A DNA stretch of 64,000 nt, from assembly GCA_024234325.1 (NCBI GenBank), contig JACKOJ010000006.1, positions 62,001 through 126,000 on the forward strand, in the 5' to 3' direction. The stretch comes from Pseudomonadales bacterium (GTDB lineage: Bacteria; Pseudomonadota; Gammaproteobacteria; Pseudomonadales; Pseudohongiellaceae). Under the pieces are notes generated by a model. That model saw only the letters and a list, made by a program, of their open reading frames with translations. It was not told the origin of the DNA and searched no databases. The translations under genes and the position numbers were made by a program. Each line of letters begins with the position of its first letter. Positions within the stretch are counted from its first letter, which is position 1. This document shows positions 32,623 to 41,936 of the stretch, one piece after another.

Positions 32623-35459
32623 GCTACTCCCTGCTGGCCCCGGCCTCTGCTGGGTCCGCCTCGGTATCGGGCAATACCCTGAACTTCAACCCCGGCAGCG
32701 ACTTCCAGTCTCTTGCCGCCGGTGAAACCACCACCGTAACGCTGGACATTCAGGCCGAAGACCAGCACGGTGCCACAGCAAGCAGCACTGTGACGGTCAC
32801 TGTCACCGGCGTGAACGATGCGCCTGTAATCGGCGGCACCAGCGACGGGGCTGTAACCCTGCTACCAGCGGCAAAGCCCTTTACCGTGGAGCAGTACACC
32901 AACTACACAGGCAATATCGACCTCAACAGCCTGCGTAACTACGCGGCTACGCATACCGCCAACTACACCGCTGAAACGGCTATCATCGACTACACGGACG
33001 ACCCGGCCGGTTTCGCCGGGGAAATTCCCGGCAGCTCCCCCTGGCCAGCGGCTATCGCCACCAACGCCTATGGCACCGGCGGCATCAATAACTACTTCTT
33101 CGCCAGGATTACCAGCACCCTCAACATCACAGAGGCGGATACTTATACCTTCCGCACTTTCAATGACGACGGTGTCTATGTCAGCGTAAACAACCAGCTC
33201 GTCATCAATGACTCGGGCATCCATGCGGAACAGGCTTACAACGGCAACCTGACCCTGAATCCGGGACTCTATCCAGTGGAGATCTTCTTCTTCGAGAGAG
33301 GCGGCGAAGCCTCCCTGGAGTTCACCTACAAGAACTCCAGCGGCAGCTTCCAGCACGTCTCCCCCGCCTCTGTCAGTGACAGCGGCGTGCTGAGCTTCAC
33401 GGACGTGGACCTGAGCGACAGCCACAGTGTCAGCGTTTCTGCTGTCGGCAGCACACAGGGCACACTCACGGCGACCCTGGCGACCGACACCACAGGAAGC
33501 GGCGTGGGTGGCAGCGTGAACTGGGACTACCAGATCGACAACTCCGCCTACCAGTCCCTTGGCGCGGGTGAAACCACTGTGGAAAGTTTTGTGGTCAGCG
33601 TGGACGACGGCCATGGCGGCGTCGCCCAGCAGCAGGTGGATATCACCATCACCGGCGGCAACGACGGCCCCACGGCGAATGCAGACAGCGCCTCTGTGGA
33701 TGAGGATCAGTCCATCACCATCAGCGTGCTGGCCAACGACACCGACCCGGACGCCAACGATGTGCTGACGCTGCAGTCCGTCTCTACGGCACAGCACGGC
33801 AGCGTTTCCATCGTCGGCAATGACGTGCTCTATACACCGACTGCCAACTTTGCCGGCAGCGACAGCTTCACCTACGTCGTTACCGACACCTCAGGCGCCA
33901 CCAGCACTGCAACGGTGGACGTGACCGTGAACCCGGTGAACGACGGGCCGTCCATCCAGTACCAGCGCACTAGCATCAGCAACGGTTCCTTCGAGAACAG
34001 CATGACGGGCTGGTCATACAGCCAGATCAACTATGTCGGAGACTGGCAGGCATCAGACGGCAGCAAGCTGCTGGACATGAATGCCGAGCACGGCGGCGGC
34101 TACGTCACGCAGAACATCCTCACCGTAGCGGGCCAGCAGTACACCGTGCTGTTTGATTTGTCCAAGAACCCGGGCTCACCGACCGGCACAGAAACCCTGC
34201 AGGTGAGCAAAACCAGCGGCTATCAGATCGGCGATGTGGAGTCTCAGCTCTATACCTACAACCTCAACAATTCCACCAGCAACATGCAGTGGACAACGCA
34301 TTCCTTCACCTTCACGGCGTATGGGCCGGACGCCACCCTGCGTTTCAGTGGCAATGACTCAAGCTTCAATTCGAACGATGCCTGGGGCCCGGCGCTGGAC
34401 AACATCCGTCTGGCAGCGGACCTCAGTGCCTATGAAGACACAGCAACAACGGTGCACGGCCTCAGCATCAGCGACATCGACGCAGGCAGCAATCCAATCA
34501 CGGTGTCTCTCAGCGTTGCCAACGGCACGCTGTCCCTGTCCGGCGCGGGTCTCTCCGGCGACCTCAATGGCAGCGACGGCACGCTGGCAGTCACCGGCAC
34601 GCTCGCCGCGATCAATGCCGCACTTGCCAGTTCGCTGGTATACCAGGGCAATGCGGACTACTTCGGCGCTGATACGCTCTCGATCTCTGTGAACGACCTG
34701 GGTTCTACAGGCTCCGGCGGTGCAGGAACGGATGCCACTACGCTGTCTATCAACGTAGTGCCGGTGGCCGACACCTACACCCTGACCAACCTGGTCAGCA
34801 ACGGCTCCTTCGAGAACAGCATGAACGGCTGGAGCTACAGCCAGATCAACTACATCGGCGACTGGCAGGCGGCAGATGGCAGCAAGCTGCTGGACATGAA
34901 TGCCGAGCATGGCGGTGGCTATGTCGAACAAACACTGAGCACTATCGCTGGCCAGCAGTATACCGTTGGCTTCGCACTGTCCAAGAACCCCGGGGCGCCA
35001 ACCGGACAGGAAACCCTGCGCGTTTCTGCGGCAGGCAGCAGCCAGGACTATCTGTACAACCTGGGCAACTCCACCAGCAACATGCAGTGGGTGAAGGACA
35101 CCTTCACGTTCACTGCTGCCGGGTCCAGCACGACCCTGCGCCTGGCAAGTGCCGATCCCACTGGCACCAACGACGCCTGGGGCCCGGCTCTGGACGAGGT
35201 ACTGGCAGTGACCAATCGTGTCATCACCGGCTTCGACAAGGCTCTGGGCGACACGCTCGACCTCAGCCAGTTGCTCGGTTCCGTCAATGCACCGCACGAC
35301 AATACGGCGTTCAGCGGCGGCTACCTGGACTTCGATGTGGTGGGAAGTGACACCGTGGTCTATATCGACGCAGACGGCGGTGGTGATGACTACATTGCCG
35401 TTGCCACGCTGATCGGCGTGTCCCTGCTGACGACCGACACCGGCAACTACTCGCTGTAA
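32088..35459 (+). CDS. VCBS/PA14/DUF642 adhesin with type I secretion tail, C-terminal part
   Basis: The open frame runs 32088-35459 and continues the gene that begins at 30715; the ATG at 32088 is internal to a repeat and not a true start. Order: VCBS repeats to about 32,850; a PA14-like domain (33,000-33,360: FRTFNDDGVYVSVNNQLVI); a cadherin-like domain (33,670-33,950: VLANDTDPDANDVLTL); two DUF642-like beta-sandwiches (NGSFENSMTGWSYSQINY at about 33,980 and its near copy at about 34,800) separated by a further repeat domain; and a C-terminal type I secretion signal region (FDKALGDTLDLSQLLG … YIDADGGGDDYIAVATL). It would be exported by a type I system and bind a surface; no transporter genes are nearby. 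A strong terminator follows. Confidence 0.8.
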   Translation: MAAGETTTVTLDIEAKDQHGATATNSVEVTVTGVNDAPTVGDVALAATEDGGSVSGAFVGDDVDSDDDGASISYAFSGSAATGTLTNNGDGTFSYDPGSNFQSLAAGETAQISVDYTATDSHSATSTPGTVTITVTGVNDDPTLAAGALAASEDGQAVTLDLSSLGADIDSDDDGSSLSYSLLAPASAGSASVSGNTLNFNPGSDFQSLAAGETTTVTLDIQAEDQHGATASSTVTVTVTGVNDAPVIGGTSDGAVTLLPAAKPFTVEQYTNYTGNIDLNSLRNYAATHTANYTAETAIIDYTDDPAGFAGEIPGSSPWPAAIATNAYGTGGINNYFFARITSTLNITEADTYTFRTFNDDGVYVSVNNQLVINDSGIHAEQAYNGNLTLNPGLYPVEIFFFERGGEASLEFTYKNSSGSFQHVSPASVSDSGVLSFTDVDLSDSHSVSVSAVGSTQGTLTATLATDTTGSGVGGSVNWDYQIDNSAYQSLGAGETTVESFVVSVDDGHGGVAQQQVDITITGGNDGPTANADSASVDEDQSITISVLANDTDPDANDVLTLQSVSTAQHGSVSIVGNDVLYTPTANFAGSDSFTYVVTDTSGATSTATVDVTVNPVNDGPSIQYQRTSISNGSFENSMTGWSYSQINYVGDWQASDGSKLLDMNAEHGGGYVTQNILTVAGQQYTVLFDLSKNPGSPTGTETLQVSKTSGYQIGDVESQLYTYNLNNSTSNMQWTTHSFTFTAYGPDATLRFSGNDSSFNSNDAWGPALDNIRLAADLSAYEDTATTVHGLSISDIDAGSNPITVSLSVANGTLSLSGAGLSGDLNGSDGTLAVTGTLAAINAALASSLVYQGNADYFGADTLSISVNDLGSTGSGGAGTDATTLSINVVPVADTYTLTNLVSNGSFENSMNGWSYSQINYIGDWQAADGSKLLDMNAEHGGGYVEQTLSTIAGQQYTVGFALSKNPGAPTGQETLRVSAAGSSQDYLYNLGNSTSNMQWVKDTFTFTAAGSSTTLRLASADPTGTNDAWGPALDEVLAVTNRVITGFDKALGDTLDLSQLLGSVNAPHDNTAFSGGYLDFDVVGSDTVVYIDADGGGDDYIAVATLIGVSLLTTDTGNYSL

Positions 35460-35471
35460 ACAGGCAGAAAC

Positions 35472-35512
35472 AAAAAGCCCCCCGTCACAACAGTGCCGGG
35501 GGGCTTTTTTTT
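35472..35512 (+). terminator. Rho-independent terminator after the adhesin gene
   Basis: AAAAAGCCCCCCG pairs with CGGGGGGCTTTTT around a short loop, followed by an eight-base T-run. The A-run on the other side makes it usable for the convergent PQQ gene as well. Confidence 0.92.
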
Positions 35513-35527
35513 GCACCTCATTCACAA

Positions 35528-37489
35528 TCAGGGCAAGGCAAACGCAATCAGCTCCGGCACCGGGTTGCTCAGAATGCTCAGCACAATGTACTGCTTGCCG
35601 TCGATCTCGTAGGTCATGGGAGCTCCGCCCCCATTGGCTGGCAGCGGAATGGTCTGCAGTTCCTCCCCGGTCATTTTGTCCCGCGCTACCAGCACAGCAC
35701 CGTCGAGAGTGGTCTGCGCGTGAATCAGCAGTGTGGACGTGACCAGCACCGCCTGTCGCCCCCCGCCACCCAGAGGCGGCAGATCCATGCCCGCCAGGTC
35801 CGGATGATTGCTCACCGGCGCATAGTCCTCGCCATTAGCCTGCTGCCACAGAATTTCGCCCTTGTTCATGTCAATGGCGGTAATGGTTGCATACGGCGGT
35901 TTCAGCAGTGGCAGCCCGCGGGGGCCACGTACCGACTGATTGGACAGACGCAGGAAGTTGAAGTTGGACTCCTCGGCAGGCAGTGTCGTCATCAGGGGGG
36001 CATTGGGGCTCTCGGAGGACGGCACATAAAGAATGCCATGCTCAGGGTCTACCCCTGCCCCCGTCCAGTTGGCGCCGCCGCCTGCCCCCGGCAGAATGAG
36101 CGTGCCGCGATTGCCGCCGGGCACCGACAGCGTGGGCGGCGTGAACAGGGGACCATAGGTATACTGTTTGAGAATTTCTTCCGCCTCGGCACGAATCTCG
36201 GGCGTGAAGTCCACCAGATCACTCTCGTCAATGCCCTGGCGCGCAAAGGCCGGCGGTTTGGAAGGAATGGGCTGGGTGGGCGACAAATGCTCACCGGGCA
36301 AGGCGAAATCGGACTGCGGCACAGGCGTTTCGGGAATCGGCCACACCGGCTCGCCGGTCACGCGGTCAAACACATAGGTGAAGCCCTGCTTGGTGACCTG
36401 TGCCACGGCCTTGATCTTGCGGCCATCCACTTCAATGTCGATCAGATTCGGCGCGGCCGGGTTGTCAAAGTCCCAGATGCCGTGGTGCACCATCTGGAAA
36501 TGCCACACCCGCTCGCCGGTGCGTGCATCCAGGCACACCAGAGACTCGGTGAACAGATTGTCGCCGGGGCGGTGCCCGCCGTAGAAATCGTTGGTCGCCG
36601 CCTCGGTGGGCAGATAGACATAGCCCAGTTCGAGATCGGCACTCATCATTGACCACACGCCGCCGTTGCCTGCGGTGCGCCAGGAATCCTCCTCCCAGGT
36701 CTCGTTGCCGAATTCGCCCTCCAGCGGAATGGTGTGGAAGGTCCAGGCCAGCTCACCGGTGCGGATGTTGTAGCCGCGAATCCACAGCGGTGGTCGTTCC
36801 TTGTAGCGCGGGCGATTCGAGGTGATCTGGGACACCACCAGAATATCGCCCACCACGATGGGGGGGGATACGGCGCCCAGGGGTGGCGCGCCCTGCCAGT
36901 CCAGCTCACCGCGCACCGCCCTTGGAATGCCATCGGTCATGTCCACCCGTCCGCTGGCAAAGCCGGTGTCCACCGAACCGTCTTCCGCGCGCAGCGAATA
37001 GATAAATCCGTCCTGGGTCGCCACCAGAATGCGGGCCTCATCGCCATCGCGCCAATAGGCAACGCCGCGCTGATGGAAGCCCAGCGCACCCACCGGGCCA
37101 CCGCTGCGATAGATCTCGGGGTTGAAGGACCACAGCGTCTCACCACTGGCAGCATCGAGAGCCACCACCTGATTCAGGGACGTGATCATGTACAGCACAC
37201 CGTCGACCATCAGCGGTGTGCCCTGCATGCGGCCGAAGGAAACCTCCCGGTCGATGTCATCGAAATTCAGACTGCCGTCCAGGGACTGCCAGCGCCACGC
37301 GGGCTGCAAGGCAGCAAAGTTGTCGGCATTGATCTGGTCGAGGCTGCTGTATTTGGTGGAACCGGCATCTCCGGCGTAGCTTGACCACTGTCCATCCCGT
37401 GCGCCCTGCTGGGCGACGGCTCCCACGCTGATGCTCAGCGCCGTGACAGTGAATAGAATAGCGGCGGTATGTCGTCTGCTTGTGCTCAT
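35528..37489 (-). CDS. PQQ-dependent dehydrogenase (quinoprotein, glucose-dehydrogenase-like)
   Basis: 653 residues from the ATG at 37489. A signal peptide covers about 1-27 (…SVGAVAQ). The mature protein is a beta-propeller with repeated GETLWSFNPE, GELAWTFHTIP and GERVWHFQMVHH blade motifs. HHGIWDFDNPAAPNL and TKQGFTYVFDRVTGEPVWP are typical of the glucose/quinate dehydrogenase branch. No membrane helices are present, unlike Gcd, so it should be soluble in the periplasm. No cytochrome c domain is fused. It would oxidise an alcohol or sugar and pass electrons to the respiratory chain. No PQQ synthesis genes are seen in the window. Confidence 0.9.
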   Translation of the reverse strand: MSTSRRHTAAILFTVTALSISVGAVAQQGARDGQWSSYAGDAGSTKYSSLDQINADNFAALQPAWRWQSLDGSLNFDDIDREVSFGRMQGTPLMVDGVLYMITSLNQVVALDAASGETLWSFNPEIYRSGGPVGALGFHQRGVAYWRDGDEARILVATQDGFIYSLRAEDGSVDTGFASGRVDMTDGIPRAVRGELDWQGAPPLGAVSPPIVVGDILVVSQITSNRPRYKERPPLWIRGYNIRTGELAWTFHTIPLEGEFGNETWEEDSWRTAGNGGVWSMMSADLELGYVYLPTEAATNDFYGGHRPGDNLFTESLVCLDARTGERVWHFQMVHHGIWDFDNPAAPNLIDIEVDGRKIKAVAQVTKQGFTYVFDRVTGEPVWPIPETPVPQSDFALPGEHLSPTQPIPSKPPAFARQGIDESDLVDFTPEIRAEAEEILKQYTYGPLFTPPTLSVPGGNRGTLILPGAGGGANWTGAGVDPEHGILYVPSSESPNAPLMTTLPAEESNFNFLRLSNQSVRGPRGLPLLKPPYATITAIDMNKGEILWQQANGEDYAPVSNHPDLAGMDLPPLGGGGRQAVLVTSTLLIHAQTTLDGAVLVARDKMTGEELQTIPLPANGGGAPMTYEIDGKQYIVLSILSNPVPELIAFALP

Positions 37490-37651
37490 CAAGGCCCTGC
37501 TCTCCTCAGAACGATGAATGGATTTTTATTGTTTGTGCGACTGACGCAGTGTAGCGAAGCCAGCGCAGATTGCCACCTGTTTGCACGTTGGACTTGCGGC
37601 GGCGAAGCCCTTACCCTACAGCACATAACAATAACCCCACAGAGGTTTACC

Positions 37652-38572
37652 ATGCGTATTCCCGCTCTCGCTGCCACCGCTCTGCTCCTCGGCCTGAACG
37701 CCTCCACAGCTTCCGCCCAGACCCACCTGCTGTTCATTGGCAACAGCTTCACCTTCGGCTCCGGCTCACCCGCCCGTTTCTACCGGGCAGACACCGTCAC
37801 CGACCTCAATCATCTTGGCATCGGTGGCGTGCCCGCCCTGTTCAAGTCATTTGCCGACCAGACGGGGCTGGACTACGAGGTGTCGCTGGAAACAGAGCCC
37901 GGTAGCGGGCTGGATTTTCACCTGGAGAACCGGCTGCAGCAGATTGGCAGCTACCCATGGGATACCGTGGTGATGCACGGCTACAGCACGCTGGACCGCG
38001 ACAATCCCGGCTCTCCCGACAAGCTGGTCAGCACAGCAAAGCAGATGGCGGACTTCCTGCGCGGCCTGAACCCTGATGTACAGATCTATCTCACAGCCAC
38101 CTGGGCGCGCGCCGACCAGACCTATCCCGAGGACAAACCCTGGCACGGCAAACCCATCGCCCGCATGGCGCAGGATATTCGTGCCGCCTACGATCAGGCA
38201 GCCAAAGCGTCCGGCGCCAAGGCTGTCAACGCCGTGGGCAACGCCTGGAACCGCGCCATGGAATCCGGCATCGCCGACGCGAATCCCTATGACGGCATCG
38301 GTGCGGATCAGATGAACCTGTGGACCTACGACCACTACCACGCCAGCCACTACGGGTATTACCTGGAGGCCCTGATGGTCTTTGGCAACGTGACCGGGCT
38401 GGACCCGCGCGTGCTCGGTTCCGGTGAGTGCTCCGCCTACGAACTGGGTTTTTCGCGCACTCAGGCCGCCGCGCTGCAACAGGTCGCCTTCGATCAACTG
38501 GCCGCGGATGGCCGGGTGAAAGCCGCGCCGGAATCCGCCATCAACAAGGAGTCGCCACGGGCCTGCCAGTAA
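37652..38572 (+). CDS. Secreted SGNH-hydrolase-like (DUF4886-like) protein
   Basis: 306 residues from the ATG at 37652, with AGAGG upstream. Residues 1-23 are a signal peptide ending TASAQ. The opening LLFIGNSFTFGSG carries the GNS motif that holds the serine in SGNH/GDSL hydrolases. VVMHGYS and the late HYHASHYGYYLEALMVF, with Asp/His positions, complete the usual layout. Family members are periplasmic esterases or carbohydrate deacetylases. It is divergent from the PQQ dehydrogenase, sharing a 160-base region. Substrate not predictable. Confidence 0.8.
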   Translation: MRIPALAATALLLGLNASTASAQTHLLFIGNSFTFGSGSPARFYRADTVTDLNHLGIGGVPALFKSFADQTGLDYEVSLETEPGSGLDFHLENRLQQIGSYPWDTVVMHGYSTLDRDNPGSPDKLVSTAKQMADFLRGLNPDVQIYLTATWARADQTYPEDKPWHGKPIARMAQDIRAAYDQAAKASGAKAVNAVGNAWNRAMESGIADANPYDGIGADQMNLWTYDHYHASHYGYYLEALMVFGNVTGLDPRVLGSGECSAYELGFSRTQAAALQQVAFDQLAADGRVKAAPESAINKESPRACQ

Positions 38573-38683
38573 GCAGCGGCCGTAACACCCCGTCACACAA
38601 TTCTGATGCACTGCCAGAGAGTTTCTGGCAGATTGTGTGCCTGAATTCCCAACAGCTCGATGCCCCATCATCAAGGAGAGGCT

Positions 38684-39226
38684 ATGCAATATCGAATCAC
38701 CGCCCCCTGGCAACTCATCACCCGGTTCGCCGCCCTGGCCATGCTCGTCCTGACGGCCTCCCTGGCCCAGGCACAAGTAAACAGCGCGGCGATTGAGCAG
38801 GCAGATATCCTGAACCTGCGCAATCCCGAAGCAAGCGTCTACTCAAGCGGCCAACCCACCGAGGAACAACTGCAGGTGCTGGCCCAGTCCGGCGTCAAGC
38901 ACATCATCAGCCTGCGCCCCAGCAGCGAAATCGACTGGGACGAGGCCGCCAAGGTGAAGTCCCTGGGCATGGAATTCCACAATATTCCGGTGTCCGGTGC
39001 CGGCGACGTGACCAGTGAGAATGCCAGGAAGCTGGACGAGCTGCTGGCCAGCCTCAACGGTCAGCCCACCCTCGTGCACTGTGCCAGCAGCAACCGCGTC
39101 GGCGCCCTGCGCGCCCTGAGTGCGGGCGAGACCGGTGGCGAGTCTGCCGATGCCGCCGTGGCCACCGGCAAGCGCTGGGGCCTGGGCAGCCTGGAATCTG
39201 CCGTGCGCAGCAAACTCGCTGAGTAA
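38684..39226 (+). CDS. Secreted DUF442 (beta-lactamase-hydrolase-like) phosphatase
   Basis: 180 residues from the ATG at 38684, preceded by AAGGAGAGG. A signal peptide ends near SLAQAQ. The domain has VYSSGQPTEEQLQVLAQSG and GVKHIISLRP, followed by the phosphatase loop LVHCASSNRVGAL with Cys at about 133 and Arg at about 138. This fits the DUF442/Blh branch of the protein-tyrosine-phosphatase fold. Cys and Arg are both kept, so it may be active. The periplasmic location is unusual for such phosphatases. No partner sulfur-metabolism genes are next to it. Confidence 0.85.
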   Translation: MQYRITAPWQLITRFAALAMLVLTASLAQAQVNSAAIEQADILNLRNPEASVYSSGQPTEEQLQVLAQSGVKHIISLRPSSEIDWDEAAKVKSLGMEFHNIPVSGAGDVTSENARKLDELLASLNGQPTLVHCASSNRVGALRALSAGETGGESADAAVATGKRWGLGSLESAVRSKLAE

Positions 39227-39244
39227 TTCGGCAAGGCAATAAGC

Positions 39245-39287
39245 GGGGTCAGCGTCAGTTCTCATGATGAGAATTGACGCTGACCCC
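39245..39287. repeat. GGGGTCAG-family palindrome, third arm type
   Basis: GGGGTCAGCGTCA(G)TTCTCA and TGAGAATTGACGCTGACCCC form a near-perfect stem with a tiny loop. The inner arms differ from every other copy in the window yet still pair. T-rich sequence follows, so it may also end transcription of the DUF442 gene. Confidence 0.85.
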
Positions 39288-39359
39288 TTTATTTTTCGAC
39301 CTCATATTTTTGGATACAATACGCGCCCCCGGGTTACGGCCCCCAAGGATTCTGCAGGC

Positions 39360-40571
39360 ATGAAGGAAATCGTTCTGATCAACATCACCGGCCCCGACCG
39401 CCCCGGCCTCACGGCGGCCATTACCGGCATTCTGTCGCGCTCCGATGTCTCCATTCTGGACATCGGTCAGGCGGTGATTCACGACACGCTGTCCTTCGGC
39501 ATTCTCGCCGAGATGCGCGAGGGCGAGGGCAAGACCGACGTGCTCAAGGACGTGCTGTTCCGCGCCTCGGAACTCGATCAACAGGTCAAGTTCACACCCA
39601 TCAGCGCCGCCGACTACGCCCAGTGGGTGTCCGGCCAGGGCAAGCCCCGGCATATCGTTACCCTGCTGGCACGGCGCATCACTGCCGAACATATTGCCCG
39701 GGTCAGCACTATCACCGCCCGGCACCAGCTCAACATCGATCACATCGACCGTCTGTCGGGCCGTATCCCCGATGGCCTGCCCGCCAACCAGGGCAAGGGC
39801 TGCATCGAGTTTTCCGTGCGCGGTGAACCGGACGATCCGGAAGCCCTGCGCGCAGAGTTCCTGGCCATTGCCCAGGAGCTGAACGTGGACATCGCCTTTC
39901 AGCGCGACAACATTTTCCGCCGCAACCGCCGCCTGGTGGTCTTCGACATGGACTCCACCCTCATCGACGCCGAGGTCATCGACGAACTGGCCAAGGCCGC
40001 CGGTGTAGGCGAACAGGTGGCCGCCATTACCGAGCGCGCCATGCGGGGAGAGCTGGACTTTCAGGAGAGTTTCCGCGAGAGGATGGCGCTGCTGAAAGGC
40101 CTGCCGGAAGCCACCCTGGAGCAGATCGCGCAAACCCTGCGGTTGACCGAGGGCGCGGAGGCTCTGATCACCCAACTGCGCCGCCTGGGCTACAAGACCG
40201 CCATTCTCTCGGGTGGCTTTACCTATTTCGCAGAAGGCCTGCAGAAGCGCCTGGGCATCGACTATGTGTATGCCAACCGGCTGCCAATACGCGATGGGGT
40301 GGTAACGGGGGAAGTGGAACTGCCGATTGTGGACGGGCAGCGCAAGGCCATGCTGTTGAAGGAGCTGGCGGAAAGGGAAGGCATCAGCCTGGAACAGACT
40401 ATTGCGGTCGGAGACGGTGCCAACGATCTGCCCATGCTGTCCATCGCAGGGCTAGGCGTGGCCTTCCGCGCCAAGCCGCTGGTCAAACAGTCCGCCAAGC
40501 AGGCGATTTCCAATATCGGGCTCGACGGCATTCTCTACCTGCTGGGCTTCCGCGACCGCGAAGGCTTCTAG
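39360..40571 (+). CDS. serB: Phosphoserine phosphatase SerB with ACT-like N-terminus
   Basis: 403 residues from the ATG at 39360 (AAGGA upstream). Residues 1-185 hold two ACT-like regulatory segments, starting EIVLINITGPDRPGL. The HAD core begins with FDMDSTLIDAEVIDE; the nucleophile and acid Asp are at about 196 and 198. SGGFTYFAEGL and VGDGANDLPMLSIAGLGVAF supply the later motifs. It hydrolyses phosphoserine to serine in the last step of serine synthesis. The length fits the long form found in many Gammaproteobacteria. It stands alone and converges with the cytochrome b561 gene. Confidence 0.96.
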   Translation: MKEIVLINITGPDRPGLTAAITGILSRSDVSILDIGQAVIHDTLSFGILAEMREGEGKTDVLKDVLFRASELDQQVKFTPISAADYAQWVSGQGKPRHIVTLLARRITAEHIARVSTITARHQLNIDHIDRLSGRIPDGLPANQGKGCIEFSVRGEPDDPEALRAEFLAIAQELNVDIAFQRDNIFRRNRRLVVFDMDSTLIDAEVIDELAKAAGVGEQVAAITERAMRGELDFQESFRERMALLKGLPEATLEQIAQTLRLTEGAEALITQLRRLGYKTAILSGGFTYFAEGLQKRLGIDYVYANRLPIRDGVVTGEVELPIVDGQRKAMLLKELAEREGISLEQTIAVGDGANDLPMLSIAGLGVAFRAKPLVKQSAKQAISNIGLDGILYLLGFRDREGF

Positions 40572-40602
40572 GGCGGCGCGGAAATACCCGGCAGGTGCTG
40601 TC

Positions 40603-41169
40603 TCAGGAGTTACTGTCTTTCTTGCCGAAGCGGGGCAACATGCGCACCAGGGTGTTGTCCTTCACCAGATAGTGGTGATAGAGCGCCGCTACGGCATGCA
40701 GACCGATGAAGAAGTAGCCGGAAACGCCGAGCACTTCATGTGCCTCGGACACCACATCGGCCAAGGCTTCCGATTCCCCTACCAGGCTGGGCAGGCCCAT
40801 GCCGAACAGGGTCACCACGTGGCCTTCCGCATTTTCCATCATCCAGCCCAGAATCGGGTTGCCAATCATCAGCACGTACAGATACACCTTCATCGCCAGG
40901 GTAATGCGGTGTTGCCACACTGGCGGCGCAGGCACGATGGCCGGAATGTTCGAGCGCAGAATCATCACCGCGCGGAAGATGGCGATGGGCAACAGAATGA
41001 CGCCGAGATAGATATGCCATTCCTCCATGGGGCGGCGCAGGGCGTGCCCACGGGGCAGGGATTCGTGCATCTCGATGGCCACGTAGATCGCCACCATGAG
41101 GAGCAGCGTGAACCAGTGCAGAGCAATGGAAAGTGAGGAATAGCGGGCCTGGCTTGTTGGAGTACTCAT
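40603..41169 (-). CDS. Cytochrome b561
   Basis: 188 residues if it starts at the ATG at 41169; the ATG at 41175 is too close to AGGAAGGG. Four membrane helices are visible, with the haem-ligand histidines in ALHWFTLLLM, EEWHIYLGVILL, SEAHEVLG and FFIGLHAVAALYHHYL. The family carries electrons between quinol and periplasmic acceptors, including superoxide in CybB. Monocistronic. Confidence 0.93.
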   Translation of the reverse strand: MSTPTSQARYSSLSIALHWFTLLLMVAIYVAIEMHESLPRGHALRRPMEEWHIYLGVILLPIAIFRAVMILRSNIPAIVPAPPVWQHRITLAMKVYLYVLMIGNPILGWMMENAEGHVVTLFGMGLPSLVGESEALADVVSEAHEVLGVSGYFFIGLHAVAALYHHYLVKDNTLVRMLPRFGKKDSNS

Positions 41170-41441
41170 TGTCATCCCTTCCTGGAATATTGATGGCGCA
41201 AATGTAGCTTGCCAAGATTAAGGCTTCCTTACGGCAGGTCAACAAAATATTGAATGTCCGGAAAATCGCTGTTTTTCAGGAAGGTACAAGTCATCGAACA
41301 GGACGCAAAACACATCTATCGAACGATCATTCGATGAAGTGCCGTTCTGACAAGTCAGGTGCCCTGGCTGCCGGTGGAGACAGGGAAAGCCACCGTGTTA
41401 CCGTGGCAGTCGCAATACCCACACTACTGAGGAATCTATTC

Positions 41442-41801
41442 ATGAGCAAAGCTTTACTCCCACGCGCCATTCTCTTTCTGACACTGCTTCTCGGCGCCTC
41501 GTTCGCCAGTGCCGATGTGAGCGGCAACTGGGTGTTCGCCGTGGACATCATGGGCCAGACCGGCAATGCCCAGGTCTCCATGAACCAGAAGGGAGAGGCC
41601 ATTACCGGCCACTATGCAGGACAGCTCGGCAATACCGATTTTACCGGCTCTGCAAAGGGCAATGACTTTCAGTTCGTGCTGACAGGCGAAGCGGGTTCCG
41701 TGACCTACAAGGGCACGCTGCAGAGCGACGGCACGATCAAGGGCACCGTGGACCTGGCCGGCATGGCGCAAGGCACCTACACCGCCAAGAAAGGCGGCTG
41801 A
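41442..41801 (+). CDS. Small secreted protein, lipocalin-like repeats, unknown function
   Basis: 119 residues from the ATG at 41442 with GAGGA upstream. A signal peptide ends at SFASA. The 94-residue mature part alternates short strands (SGNWVFAVDIMG, GEAITGHYAG, FQFVLTGEAG, GTIKGTVDLAG), suggesting a small beta-barrel or beta-clam. Similar short proteins are common in environmental proteobacteria, often unnamed. It ends in a clear terminator. Function unknown. Confidence 0.75.
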   Translation: MSKALLPRAILFLTLLLGASFASADVSGNWVFAVDIMGQTGNAQVSMNQKGEAITGHYAGQLGNTDFTGSAKGNDFQFVLTGEAGSVTYKGTLQSDGTIKGTVDLAGMAQGTYTAKKGG

Positions 41802-41831
41802 GTCCACCCCGGAAGACCGCACCAACGACTC

Positions 41832-41862
41832 GGTGGCAGTCCCTACTGCCACCTTTCTTTTT
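41832..41862 (+). terminator. Rho-independent terminator
   Basis: GGTGGCAGT and ACTGCCACC form a 9-bp perfect stem with a CCCT loop, followed by TTTCTTTTT. It ends the small secreted protein gene. Confidence 0.9.
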
Positions 41863-41936
41863 CCCCCCACCCTGCCTTTTCAGCACTCCCTACTTGCCAC
41901 ACCTCTCCGACCACGAAAGCTCTCTAACCACACAAA

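Noticed and set aside
41318..41335. ATCGAA-N6-TTCGAT palindrome as an operator
   Set aside because: Only one copy, short arms, no regulator gene nearby and about 100 bases from the next start; too weak to list as a feature.
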